DNA of 64,000 nt from Terriglobales bacterium (lineage in GTDB: Bacteria > Acidobacteriota > Terriglobia > Terriglobales > Acidobacteriaceae). Below the pieces are notes generated by a model. That model saw nothing but the letters and a program-made list of their open reading frames with translations. It did no database searches and was not told where the DNA came from. The stretch is taken from positions 1 through 64,000 of the forward strand of contig DATMAB010000027.1 of the NCBI GenBank assembly GCA_035573675.1. The letters run 5' to 3'. Shown here piece by piece: positions 27,130 to 34,533 of the stretch. How positions within the stretch are numbered: the first letter of the stretch is position 1; every line of letters starts with the position of its first letter. The translations under genes and the position numbers were made by a program.

Positions 27130-28053
27130 CTACTCCCGCTCCTTCTTAAGAGAGAACGTTTTCGCCGGCGCTTCTTGCGCCAGATGCTTTCGGACATCCA
27201 CCGTCAGGTCGCGCACGTCGGCTTCCAGCGCTTCTTCGGCCTGCCGGCGGCTCATGCCGCGTTTTCCCAGCCCGTCCAGAATCTTCTTCTTCAGCCCGCT
27301 TGCGAGTTTTTCCACCCGGCGGCTGATGGTGGACTCGTGTACGCCCAGCATACGCCCCACTTCCGCCAGCGTGCGCCCGTCGAGGAAGTAGGCGGCCAGG
27401 ATGAAGCGCTCTTCGGCGCCGAGACCCGCCAGCGCCTCGTCGGTTGCGGCCCCGATGCGCGGATCGGGATCGGCGGCCGCCGCTTGCGCCCGTGCTTCAA
27501 ACTGCGTGCCCTGTTCTTGCTGCTCTTCCAGGCTCACCAGCCGACGCGACTTGCGATACCGGTTGACGTATTCCTGCGCCAGCACGGTGCGCAGCCAGCC
27601 CTCCAGCGACCCTCGGCCCGTATAGGAGGCCAGTTTCGAAACCCGCGGGCCGCCGTCGGCGTTCGAGGCGTAGAGGTCGCCGTAAAGCGAATCAGCCAGC
27701 TCGTGGCCGCTGGCGTCGTCGCGCGTGATGCCGCGCGCCGCGTCATACAGCTTCTCCCGGTAGCGCGTCAGCAAGACTTCCCAGGCCTTCTCGCTGCCCG
27801 CGGCGCAAGCCCGCGCCAGCGCCAGCTCTTCCACCCGCAGGCTGCCGTAGAACTCGGTGGCCTCTTTCTCGCCCGCATCGGGCGGCAAATAGCGTGCCCC
27901 GACCTCGGCCAGGATGCGCAGGAACTGGCCCGCCTCCAGACCATACTGTTCGCCGCCGCTCTTGACGTACAGTTCGGCGAACAGGCGGGTCAGGCGCTCG
28001 GCCACCGCGGTGCCCCCGCGCGACCTCCCGCCGTCCTGTCCCTCAGAACCCAT
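27130..28053 (-). CDS. RNA polymerase sigma-70 family factor (ECF-like)
   Basis: 307 residues from ATG 28053 (a TTG at 28074 is possible). Region 2 is spread over LARACAAGSEKAWEVLLTRY to LEGWLRTVLAQEYVNRYRKS; region 4 has the helix-turn-helix RTLAEVGRMLGVHESTISRR. An N-terminal domain of about 80 residues and a C-terminal extension (MSRRQAEEALEADVRDLTVD) are unlike short ECF factors. The anti-sigma-like membrane protein follows immediately, as is usual. The target promoters cannot be predicted. Confidence 0.88.
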   Translation of the reverse strand: MGSEGQDGGRSRGGTAVAERLTRLFAELYVKSGGEQYGLEAGQFLRILAEVGARYLPPDAGEKEATEFYGSLRVEELALARACAAGSEKAWEVLLTRYREKLYDAARGITRDDASGHELADSLYGDLYASNADGGPRVSKLASYTGRGSLEGWLRTVLAQEYVNRYRKSRRLVSLEEQQEQGTQFEARAQAAAADPDPRIGAATDEALAGLGAEERFILAAYFLDGRTLAEVGRMLGVHESTISRRVEKLASGLKKKILDGLGKRGMSRRQAEEALEADVRDLTVDVRKHLAQEAPAKTFSLKKERE

Positions 28054-28130
28054 CGATTGGGTGGATGGTATCAAGTTTTGGGATGCAAGAACCCGCAGCC
28101 GCGGCGTTCTACCGGCGGAGGAGCAGCGAC

Positions 28131-28205
28131 TGGCTTTTGGCTTTTGGCTTTTGGCTTTTGGCTTTTGGCTTTTGGCTCTTGGCTCTTGGCTCTTGGCCCC
28201 TGGCC
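28131..28205. repeat. Heptanucleotide tandem repeat TTTTGGC
   Basis: About six exact TTTTGGC units are followed by three TCTTGGC units and a decayed CCCTGGCC end. It is directly followed by GGTACTCG-type repeats (28219-28257) and CGCTTATCG/CTAATCG repeats (28261-28290). All lie in the leader of the ARPP-1-like gene. The unit length of 7 would shift frame if it were translated. Confidence 0.9.
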
Positions 28206-28218
28206 TTCAGCGTGGACT

Positions 28219-28290
28219 GGGTACTCGGTACTCGGTACTCGCAACCCGGTACTCGCCATTCGCTTATCGCTAATCGCTTATCGCTTATTG
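28219..28290. repeat. GGTACTCG and CGCTTATCG repeats upstream of the ARPP-1-like gene
   Basis: GGGTACTCGGTACTCGGTAC and further GGTACTCGC units (28219-28257), then CGCTTATCGCTAATCGCTTA plus TCGCTTATTG (28261-28290). The first is the same family as at 13131, 32209, 54843 and 55245. The gene's ribosome binding site starts right after them. Confidence 0.75.
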
Positions 28291-28310
28291 CTGCTCCAAA
28301 GGAGCTACCC

Positions 28311-29459
28311 ATGACCGCCCTGCGCGCCCTTCTTGCCCTGGCCGTGTTCGCCGCCATGTTCTGGTCGGCCGTCCCGCAATCCGCTGACGCCGGATTGCCG
28401 CCGCAAGCTTCCGGCTACCGCGTACTCGAACCCATCAGCCACGGCAACCTGACCATTTTCCCGGTCGCGGCCTCCACTACCTTTGACACCAGCCGCTTCC
28501 TCACTCTGGATGAGGGTTTGGCTTCGGGCGAAGTGGTGGTGACCGAAGCCGGGCAGGTCCGCCCGCTGATTCGCGGGCCGCGAACGCGTCCCGTTCCCCA
28601 GCCCGGAGGCGGCGACGTCAACCGCCTGGTGCTGGTCAACAACTCCAGCCGTCCACTGCTGCTGTTGGCCGGCGAGATCGTCACCGGCGGCAAGCAGGAC
28701 CGCGTGGTGGGCAAGGACCGCATCATCCCCGCACACGGCGACGCCGACCTCAGCGTCTTCTGCGTCGAGCCCGGCCGCTGGACCGCCACCAGCGACCGCT
28801 TCCAGGCCTACGACGGAAACATGGCCCAGCCCAGCGTCCGCGCCAAGGCCATGGGCGACAAGGACCAGCAGAAAGTCTGGGAGGAGGTTCATAAGTCCAA
28901 CCAGGGCATGGCGGAGGTCGTGGCCGCTTCGCCCGCCGGTATCGGCGCCGGCTCGGGAAGCGGTATCGGCTCCAGCGAAGGCCAGCGCCGCGCTGCCGCG
29001 GAGATCGCTTCCACCAGTTCCTACGCTCGCGTCATGGCCAACGACGAAGTCAAGAAGCGCATGGACGAGGCGGTGGCTCCCATCGCCGGGCCGCGCAGCG
29101 ACGTCCTGCGCCGCCTCCGTGCCCAGAAGGCCATCGGGGTGGTGGTAGCCGTGAACGGCCGCATCATCTGGGCTGACCTGTTCGCCTCCACCGACCTGCT
29201 CAGCGCCTACTGGGAGAAACTGGTGCGCTCCTACGCCGCCGAGGCGCTCACCGATTCACGCACCCGCTTTGCCGGCGTCTCGATGAAGGCCGCGCAAGCT
29301 TTCCTGGACGACTTCGAGGGCACGCGCCAGGTGGTCGAAACCGAACCCGGCGTCTTTCGTCATACCGAGATCTCGGGCTCCGGCTTTCGGGCCTTCGAGC
29401 TGACTTCGCTGCTGCCCAAGACCGGCTTCGACCTGCACCTGAGCAAGATGGCGGAATAG
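28311..29459 (+). CDS. Secreted ARPP-1-domain-like protein of unknown function
   Basis: 382 residues from ATG 28311, preceded by AAAGGAG at good spacing. A signal peptide (RALLALAVFAAMFWSAVPQSADA) exports it. The body matches what I know of the ARPP-1 domain: NRLVLVNNSSRPLLLLAGEIVTGGKQDR, VVGKDRIIPAHGD-DLSVFCVEPGRW (short pieces) and IGVVVAVNGRIIWADLFAS. A flexible Ala/Gly/Ser stretch near residue 205 (AGIGAGSGSGIGSS) links two halves. The domain name comes from association with poly-ADP-ribose and phosphatase genes, none of which are here. The function is unknown. Four repeat families lie in its leader. Confidence 0.72.
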   Translation: MTALRALLALAVFAAMFWSAVPQSADAGLPPQASGYRVLEPISHGNLTIFPVAASTTFDTSRFLTLDEGLASGEVVVTEAGQVRPLIRGPRTRPVPQPGGGDVNRLVLVNNSSRPLLLLAGEIVTGGKQDRVVGKDRIIPAHGDADLSVFCVEPGRWTATSDRFQAYDGNMAQPSVRAKAMGDKDQQKVWEEVHKSNQGMAEVVAASPAGIGAGSGSGIGSSEGQRRAAAEIASTSSYARVMANDEVKKRMDEAVAPIAGPRSDVLRRLRAQKAIGVVVAVNGRIIWADLFASTDLLSAYWEKLVRSYAAEALTDSRTRFAGVSMKAAQAFLDDFEGTRQVVETEPGVFRHTEISGSGFRAFELTSLLPKTGFDLHLSKMAE

Positions 29460-30000
29460 GTGGTGGGAGAGCGGGTCTTTAGGCCCGCTTTAGACGCAGC
29501 TTGGAAAGGGGCTTTGGCCCTGGCGGTCTCGTTTCGTAACAGGGCACGGTTTCAACCGTGCCGTTCGGGTCCGCGGGATGAGCGTGGGCTTTAGCCCCTG
29601 CGGCAATCTGTTCTGCACCCTCGCGCAGTTCCGTAGAGACGCAGCTTGCTGCGTCTCGGAGACGTTGCGAGTAACGTCTCTACAACGCATTTGGGCTTTC
29701 GGTGGGAGAGCCGGGCTCGGCAGGTCGGGCCTTCAGGTCGGACTCGCGCAGCGACCCCGTGCCAACGTCCGGCCTCACCAGGGCTTTAGCCCCGGCGCAT
29801 TCTTTGTATCAGGGCACGGTTTTAGCCGTGCCGCGCCCGTCCGCCGAAAACGGGGCTTTAGCCACGGGCGCCCAACCACCCCAGTCGCGAAGCGACGGAA
29901 ACTCGATAGCCCAGCACGTGAGTGCTGGGTGGAACGGCGGGAAAAACCCGAGTCCCGCAGGGACGGCACCACGGAACTTCCTCCGCCCGTCCAACGTAAC
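29460..30000. repeat. Gene-free palindrome-rich stretch
   Basis: About 540 bases without a credible gene. It holds many stem-loops: GGCACGGTTTCAACCGTGCC (29543-29562), GGGCTTTAGCCCC (29586-29598 and 29781-29793), GGCACGGTTTTAGCCGTGCC (29813-29832), CCCAGCACGTGAGTGCTGGG (29910-29929), and a GTAGAGACGTTGC element (29633-29683). Related GGCTTCAGCCC-type hairpins occur at about 25735-25760, 33830-33890 and 39795-39835. These look like REP-type intergenic palindromes. Confidence 0.75.
29633..29683. repeat. GTAGAGACGTTGC palindromic repeat, copy 2
   Basis: GTAGAGACGCAGCTTGCTGC then GTCTCGGAGACGTTGCGAGT and AACGTCTCTAC. Same two-hairpin layout as the copy at 13201-13270. Confidence 0.8.
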
Positions 30001-30108
30001 CTTAGGTGGTTACCGGCGATGCGAAAAGCAAACGAGACATGCAACGAAATCCGGCAACCGGCGTCTAATCGTACAGGAGGAAGAAGGGCACGGGATCGGA
30101 GGTGGGCG

Positions 30109-30333
30109 ATGCTGAACAAGTTCTCCATGTCGGAAGTATCGACCCTGTGTTCGGAGCTGCGGGGTAGCGCGCTGGACGCGCTGCAGGCAGCCGAGGTTCT
30201 CCAGATGTTCATGACGCGGCATGGCTACGGAGTGTCGCCGGAATCGGCGCGCGCCGCCATCGGCCGCATCATCGCGGGGGCGAGCGAAGACGCCATCCGC
30301 AGCGAGCTCGACAATCTGGCTTTGGTGATGTAA
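30109..30333 (+). CDS. Small hypothetical protein (74 residues)
   Basis: Starts at ATG 30109 with GGAGG about 7 bases upstream and ends just before a strong terminator, so it is likely a real gene although I do not recognise it. Sequence starts MLNKFSMSEVSTLCSELRGS and is predicted helical and soluble, with an Ala-rich middle (ALDALQAAEVLQMFMTRHGY) and an acidic end. No membrane segment, no cysteine pair of note (one Cys). The longer open frame to 29578 runs through the palindromic repeats and was rejected. Its isolation and compact transcription unit suggest a regulator or adaptor, but nothing proves it. Confidence 0.65.
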   Translation: MLNKFSMSEVSTLCSELRGSALDALQAAEVLQMFMTRHGYGVSPESARAAIGRIIAGASEDAIRSELDNLALVM

Positions 30334-30384
30334 CCGCATCCCGGCGCCCGCAAGGGCGCGTACTCTAAACCAATTGTCGCTAAC

Positions 30385-30413
30385 AAAGGCCGGGCGAATC
30401 TGCCCGGCCTTTT
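30385..30413 (+). terminator. Rho-independent terminator after the 74-residue protein gene
   Basis: AAAGGCCGGGC (30385-30395) pairs with GCCCGGCCTTT (30402-30412) around a six-base loop, followed by TCGTTT. The A/T flanks make it usable in both directions, so it may also end the minus-strand gene at 30446. Confidence 0.85.
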
Positions 30414-30445
30414 CGTTTAGTCGCGCTCAGCAGGACAAGCTGCTA

Positions 30446-31126
30446 CTAATCCACGTTGGCATCATATTCAGCTTGAAGGTAGGCCTTGTATTCCTCATTC
30501 TGATGGTACATCTCCTCTAGATACGTACGAATACCCTCAAGTACTTGGTAGACATGATCCATAATCTCTCCGAGCCACACGAAGTTCACGTTTAGTTTCT
30601 CAACTCCGTGCCCCGCATATCGAAACGCGAACCCACGTGGGTCGATTCTTTCGAACTCCAGGATGCAGCGCTCGACAAACTGAGTATCGTAGCCCTGCCA
30701 GACTTCGTCGCGAATCTTGGCCCTTGCATCCTGCAACACAAGTCCCCACAATTCTCCCAAGTTGTGAATCCGCTTGACTTGAGTGACTTCTTCCCTGGCT
30801 GCGTTTTCTCCCTCGCCCTTCACCCACCGACCCGCCACAATGATGTGCTTAAGTGCCAACTCTAAGTAGTGCCGGAATAAAAAGACCCCAGCAATGCCTT
30901 CGACTTCCTCATTGACCTTTCGTTCAGCCGTGGCAGCTATGAGCATTGCGGCGGACCGATAGAAGCTCTCGGCGAGGTCGAGCCACAACTTCGGGTGTTC
31001 TTCTTCATAGAAGACGCGGTCGTATCTCCACTCCTGAAAGGCAGTGTATTGGTCTCCTTCTCCATCCAACGTGGAGCCCTCGCCCGCTTGCGAGCTCAAC
31101 AAATCGCCATTTTCTGTCACATCCAT
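30446..31126 (-). CDS. Uncharacterised protein, second gene of an AT-richer two-gene unit (possibly HEPN-like)
   Basis: 226 residues, with GGAGGGAG just before the ATG. Mostly helical and acidic. Segment FLFRHYLELALKHIIVAGRW, then IHNLGELWGLVL and RGFAFRYAGHG recur in a family of uncharacterised bacterial proteins that I associate with HEPN-like helical folds, but the classic R-x4-6-H motif is not clear here (R-x8-H only). It starts 19 bases after the gene at 31146-31685 and is probably cotranscribed. Base composition is clearly AT-richer than the flanking genes, which suggests recent transfer. A toxin/defence role is a guess. Confidence 0.6.
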   Translation of the reverse strand: MDVTENGDLLSSQAGEGSTLDGEGDQYTAFQEWRYDRVFYEEEHPKLWLDLAESFYRSAAMLIAATAERKVNEEVEGIAGVFLFRHYLELALKHIIVAGRWVKGEGENAAREEVTQVKRIHNLGELWGLVLQDARAKIRDEVWQGYDTQFVERCILEFERIDPRGFAFRYAGHGVEKLNVNFVWLGEIMDHVYQVLEGIRTYLEEMYHQNEEYKAYLQAEYDANVD

Positions 31127-31145
31127 CTCCCTCCACTCATCGATC

Positions 31146-31685
31146 TCAGTTCACCAGGAAAAACTCGTGCACGAATTCCATGTCTTCCATGAATAGCTTT
31201 AGGCCCTCGAGTGTAAAAACGTCCTTTCCCTTGTAAATCGGCTTCGAACCTCTTAGGTTTTCAGGAAAGAATGCATGAGCCAAGCCGTTTCTAAGGCCGT
31301 TGACTCTCTCTATCGCCGACGCAACTCCTCTGGGCACGTTCTTGATTGCCTTGACAAGTCGCAACTTTTCCATGAGGCTGAGCGGTTCAATAACGTAGTA
31401 GTTGAAGTTTCGGAATTTCTTGGTCCTCCACAGCTTCACAAAGCTCCTTCGAGGGAAAAAATATCGACAAATCAAACCTCCGAGATGCTCGTCAATCAGA
31501 GTGTACTGCGTGATGACCTCGCCCCTGATTAGGTGATCCTTCATTCGCTCCAAGTGGGGAGTTCTCGAAGCCTTCTCGTATGACTTGATGTTCCCCCAAT
31601 CCAAACCCAGGAGCTCTGAGATTTCCTCTAGTTCCCGAACTAGAGTCCGCTGCTTCCTTGTCAGTCGATCGGCTGTCGGAACCAT
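31146..31685 (-). CDS. Uncharacterised protein with HEPN-type R-x4-H motif
   Basis: 179 residues from ATG 31685 (the frame is open to 31757; the start is not backed by a strong ribosome binding site). Segments include EITQYTLIDEHLGGLI-like helix (VITQYTLIDEHLGGLICRYF) and ERVNGLRNGLAHAFFPENLR. The latter contains R-N-x3-H, the catalytic signature of HEPN RNases (R-x4-6-H). HEPN proteins are common toxins or defence effectors and often come as pairs with another gene. Here the next gene downstream (30446-31126) lies 19 bases away. AT-richer than its surroundings. The call rests on the single motif and helical character. Confidence 0.55.
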   Translation of the reverse strand: MVPTADRLTRKQRTLVRELEEISELLGLDWGNIKSYEKASRTPHLERMKDHLIRGEVITQYTLIDEHLGGLICRYFFPRRSFVKLWRTKKFRNFNYYVIEPLSLMEKLRLVKAIKNVPRGVASAIERVNGLRNGLAHAFFPENLRGSKPIYKGKDVFTLEGLKLFMEDMEFVHEFFLVN

Positions 31686-31834
31686 GACATCTATTCTCGC
31701 GATACAGGGCGTGTCACACCAAATTCGAGAACCGCACGTAGCACTCTGCAACATCAATCGTACACATACGCCGATGCTTCACCCTTCATGGCTAGCGAAG
31801 GTCGGAAATGGGCTACCTCAATCCGCTGTCACAT

Positions 31835-32116
31835 TCATTTCTCATTGCTACTCACATCAAGAATCGCTTGACAATTCTGCAATGTGTTGATATTTTTTAA
31901 TCTGGCTACATAGCCAGCTAGAATACCTACACACAGGCATTCTGGCCTAAGTTCTTTGAAAACGAGACTTTGCAAACCACGCGCCCGTAACTCGTTGATC
32001 TTATTGGGGAGCCTGTTGCAGGGAATGAGGTAAGTCCTTTGTTTACGAGACTTTGCCTCTAACTCCTCTAGATCCCGGGACTCGGCGGGATTTTCCCCGC
32101 AACCTGATGATTCCAT
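31835..32116 (-). CDS. Small unrecognised open frame in the AT-rich islet
   Basis: 93 residues, acidic N-terminus (EELEAKSRKQRTYLIP), then NKINELRARGLQSLVFKELR and CLCVGILAGYVARLKNIN. I recognise no family. There is no good ribosome binding site (ccctcta before the ATG). It lies upstream of, and on the same strand as, the HEPN-like gene with a 150-base gap. It could be a decayed or novel gene, or chance. Confidence 0.3.
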   Translation of the reverse strand: MESSGCGENPAESRDLEELEAKSRKQRTYLIPCNRLPNKINELRARGLQSLVFKELRPECLCVGILAGYVARLKNINTLQNCQAILDVSSNEK

Positions 32117-32208
32117 TAGAGGGATACCCGGGGGGAGGGGTGACTAGCGCGACCTTAACCGCCGAGTTAATCTAGGCGACGGGCTCGCAACCCTTGGATG
32201 GTTTGTCT

Positions 32209-32298
32209 GGGTACTGAGTACTGGGTACTGAGTACTGGGTACTGGGTACTCGCACCCTGCCTCCTGCTTTCTCCGTGTCTCCGTGCCTCCGTGGTGTC
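32209..32298. repeat. GGTACTG and CTCCGTG repeats before the M20 peptidase stop
   Basis: GGGTACTGAGTACTGGGTAC and further units (32209-32253), then TTTCTCCGTGTCTCCGTGCC plus TCCGTGG (about 32266-32293). The second type resembles the CAGAGATACAGAGG sequence in the coaE tail. They end right at the peptidase stop codon (32301). Confidence 0.7.
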
Positions 32299-32300
32299 CT

Positions 32301-33728
32301 TTACCTGGTCGCCGCCACGCCGACCACCACGTCAAACAAGACGCGGAACCCGCGCCGCACTTCTTCCACGCGGATGCGTTCGTTGTCGCCGTGGGCGGTG
32401 CGCGATTCTTCGTCGGTCGAGGCGTGGGGTGAGAAGCCGTAGCACACGATGCCCAGCGGCCGGTAGCGTTGATTTTCGGTGTAGCCCGAGGTCAGCCGCG
32501 GCGCGACCGGAGCCTGGGGAAAGTAGCGCGCCGAGACGCGTTCGATCTCGGCCCAGAGTTCCGTGTTCGTGGGCGATTCGTTGGCCACGCGGAATTCCCC
32601 GTCCAGCGGCTCCACAGAAACGTTCGAGTCCGCCACCACGCGGCGCATGGTTTCCAGAAACGCCTTGGGGTCTTCGCCCGGAAGCAGGCGGACGTCGAGG
32701 TTGGCCCAGGCCTCGCCGGGGATGACGTTGGTCTGCTGCGAGCCGCCCAGCATGGTCACCGAGATGGTGTTCTGGAGCAGCGGGCGCAGGAACTCGTCCT
32801 GCTCCACCTCAGCGCGGAAGCGGCGATTCTTGAGCGCCCGCCGGATGTCGCGGAACTTGGCGGCGCGCTCCGGAGTTTCGTAGCGCGCCATGGCGGCCAG
32901 GAACTGCTCCGCCACCGGCAGCACCTTGAGCGGAGGCCGGTAGTCGAGGATGCGTCCCAGCGCGCGCACCAGCCGGTTGGGCGCCGAGGCGTCCAGGGGC
33001 CGGGAGCCGTGTCCCGGGCGGCCGTGCGCCGTCACCCGCAGCCAGAACGTGGTTTTTTCCGCCACGTCCACGCCCACGTATTTCACCTGGCCGTTCTCCA
33101 GGCGATTGGAGCCGCCCTCGGTGATGAGGTATTCGGCGTCGGCCAGCCAGTCTTTCTTGTTGGCGATGACCCAGTCGGTGCCCGAGCCCTCGGCTTCTTC
33201 GTCGGCGGTGGCCAGGAAGATGACGTCGCGGTCGAGCGCGACCTTTTCGCGCTGGAGCATCACCATGACCAGGAGCTGCGCCAGCCCTTCGTCCTTCATG
33301 TCCTGGGCGCCACGGCCGTACAGCGCGCCCTCGACCACCTCGCCCGCGAACGGCGGCACGCGCCAGCGCGCCGGGTCGCTGGTGACCACGTCGGTGTGGT
33401 TCAACAGGATGAGGGGCCGCCGCGCTCCCGAGCCCTTGATGCGCGCCCACAGGTTGGCGCGCCCGGGCGCGTATTCGATCACCCGGTTCTCGATGCCCTC
33501 GGCGTCCAGGACCTTTTTGAAGAAGGCCGCGGCGCGGGCTTCGTTGCCCGGCGGGTTGGTGGTGTCCACGCGCAGGTATTCCGTCATCCAGGTGACGGCC
33601 TGCTCTGCGTACGCGTTCATGCGCACGGCCGGAATGGCATCCGAAGGGAGCGCGTTTTGCGCGGCGGAAGATGCGGCAACAAGCAGCGTCAGCAAGATGG
33701 CTGTCAATCGGGGACGAGTCGTGAGCAT
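32301..33728 (-). CDS. M20 family metallopeptidase, secreted
   Basis: 475 residues. A signal peptide (LTAILLTLLVAASSAAQ) exports it. The di-zinc site is visible: LILLNHTDVV (His and Asp), GRGAQDMKDEG (bridging Asp), TADEEAEGSGTDW (catalytic and ligand Glu), EGGSN and the last His in GFSPHASTDEESRTAHGDNE. The dimerisation domain starts at about LRVTAHGRPGHGSRP. Such enzymes (ArgE/DapE/carboxypeptidase/PM20D1-like) remove terminal residues or acyl groups; with a signal peptide it probably works on exogenous peptides or N-acyl amino acids. It is isolated. Confidence 0.93.
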   Translation of the reverse strand: MLTTRPRLTAILLTLLVAASSAAQNALPSDAIPAVRMNAYAEQAVTWMTEYLRVDTTNPPGNEARAAAFFKKVLDAEGIENRVIEYAPGRANLWARIKGSGARRPLILLNHTDVVTSDPARWRVPPFAGEVVEGALYGRGAQDMKDEGLAQLLVMVMLQREKVALDRDVIFLATADEEAEGSGTDWVIANKKDWLADAEYLITEGGSNRLENGQVKYVGVDVAEKTTFWLRVTAHGRPGHGSRPLDASAPNRLVRALGRILDYRPPLKVLPVAEQFLAAMARYETPERAAKFRDIRRALKNRRFRAEVEQDEFLRPLLQNTISVTMLGGSQQTNVIPGEAWANLDVRLLPGEDPKAFLETMRRVVADSNVSVEPLDGEFRVANESPTNTELWAEIERVSARYFPQAPVAPRLTSGYTENQRYRPLGIVCYGFSPHASTDEESRTAHGDNERIRVEEVRRGFRVLFDVVVGVAATR

Positions 33729-33966
33729 GGGAGGAAGGTGCAGGATACGACCCGGAAGGTCATGGTGTCACCCTGAGGAGCGATAGCGACGAGGGATCTG
33801 TGCATCTGGCGATGGGCGCACCGGCTTACCTCAGGGGCGAAAGCCCGGTGTTGATGCCTTCATAGCGGCACGGCTGAAGCCGCCCCTCCGAAGGAATGGG
33901 GATGACGGCGGAAAGAAAGGCAAGAAAGCGCAACCGCGCAGGAGCAGTTTCGGCGAAAATCGAGGC

Positions 33967-34458
33967 ATGGAAACGCTCTACTATTCGCACGTTCGCTCGC
34001 CCATCGGCCCGCTGACCGTAGCGGTTTCCGGGCGCGGATTGGTCGCGCTCGAGTTCGGCGCCGAGCCTCCCGCGAAGCATCGGCGCGCCTGGCGCGACGT
34101 CGAGTGGAAGGAATCGGCCGAGAAGACCGCGCCCTACGTGAAGCAACTCGAAGAATATTTCGCCGGCGTGCGGAGGGAGTTCACGCTGCCGCTCGACCTG
34201 CGCGGTACCGAGTTCCAGAAGCGCTGCTGGCAGGCGCTGCTCGAGATTCCCTACGGGCGCACACGCTCCTATGCGGAGGTGGCCCGCGCCGTGGGCAAGC
34301 CGCGCGCCTTCCGCGCCGTCGGCCTGGCCAACAACCGCAATCCCATCGCCATCGTGGTGCCCTGCCATCGCGTGATCGGCAAGGACGGCTCGCTCACCGG
34401 TTACGGCGGCGGACTGGATGTGAAGGAGGAACTGCTGCGGTTGGAAGGGGCGCTGTAA
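33967..34458 (+). CDS. ogt: Methylated-DNA--protein-cysteine methyltransferase
   Basis: 163 residues. Removes alkyl groups from O6-alkylguanine onto its own cysteine, a one-time repair. The active-site motif VVPCHRVIGKDG has the acceptor Cys; the helix-turn-helix region FQKRCWQALLEIPYGRTRSY and the Asn hinge (ANNRNPI) are in place, and SLTGYGGGLDVKEELLRLE closes the fold. It has no Ada N-terminal domain. It precedes the CDF transporter gene by 75 bases of degenerate GCAGTTCGCAGATC repeats. Confidence 0.96.
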   Translation: METLYYSHVRSPIGPLTVAVSGRGLVALEFGAEPPAKHRRAWRDVEWKESAEKTAPYVKQLEEYFAGVRREFTLPLDLRGTEFQKRCWQALLEIPYGRTRSYAEVARAVGKPRAFRAVGLANNRNPIAIVVPCHRVIGKDGSLTGYGGGLDVKEELLRLEGAL

Positions 34459-34533
34459 GTTTCAGGTCCCAGGTCTCAGGGTTGCAGTTCGCAGATCAAA
34501 GTTCGCAGTTCGCAGATACGATAGACTTTCGTT

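Noticed and set aside
28131-28290. Possible CRISPR array
   Set aside because: The units are 7-10 bases long and contiguous without unique spacers.
32040-32120. tRNA-like or attachment site at the edge of the AT-rich islet
   Set aside because: Only a short GCGGGA-TTTT-CCCGC-type hairpin is visible; no tRNA arms and no matching direct repeat at the other edge.
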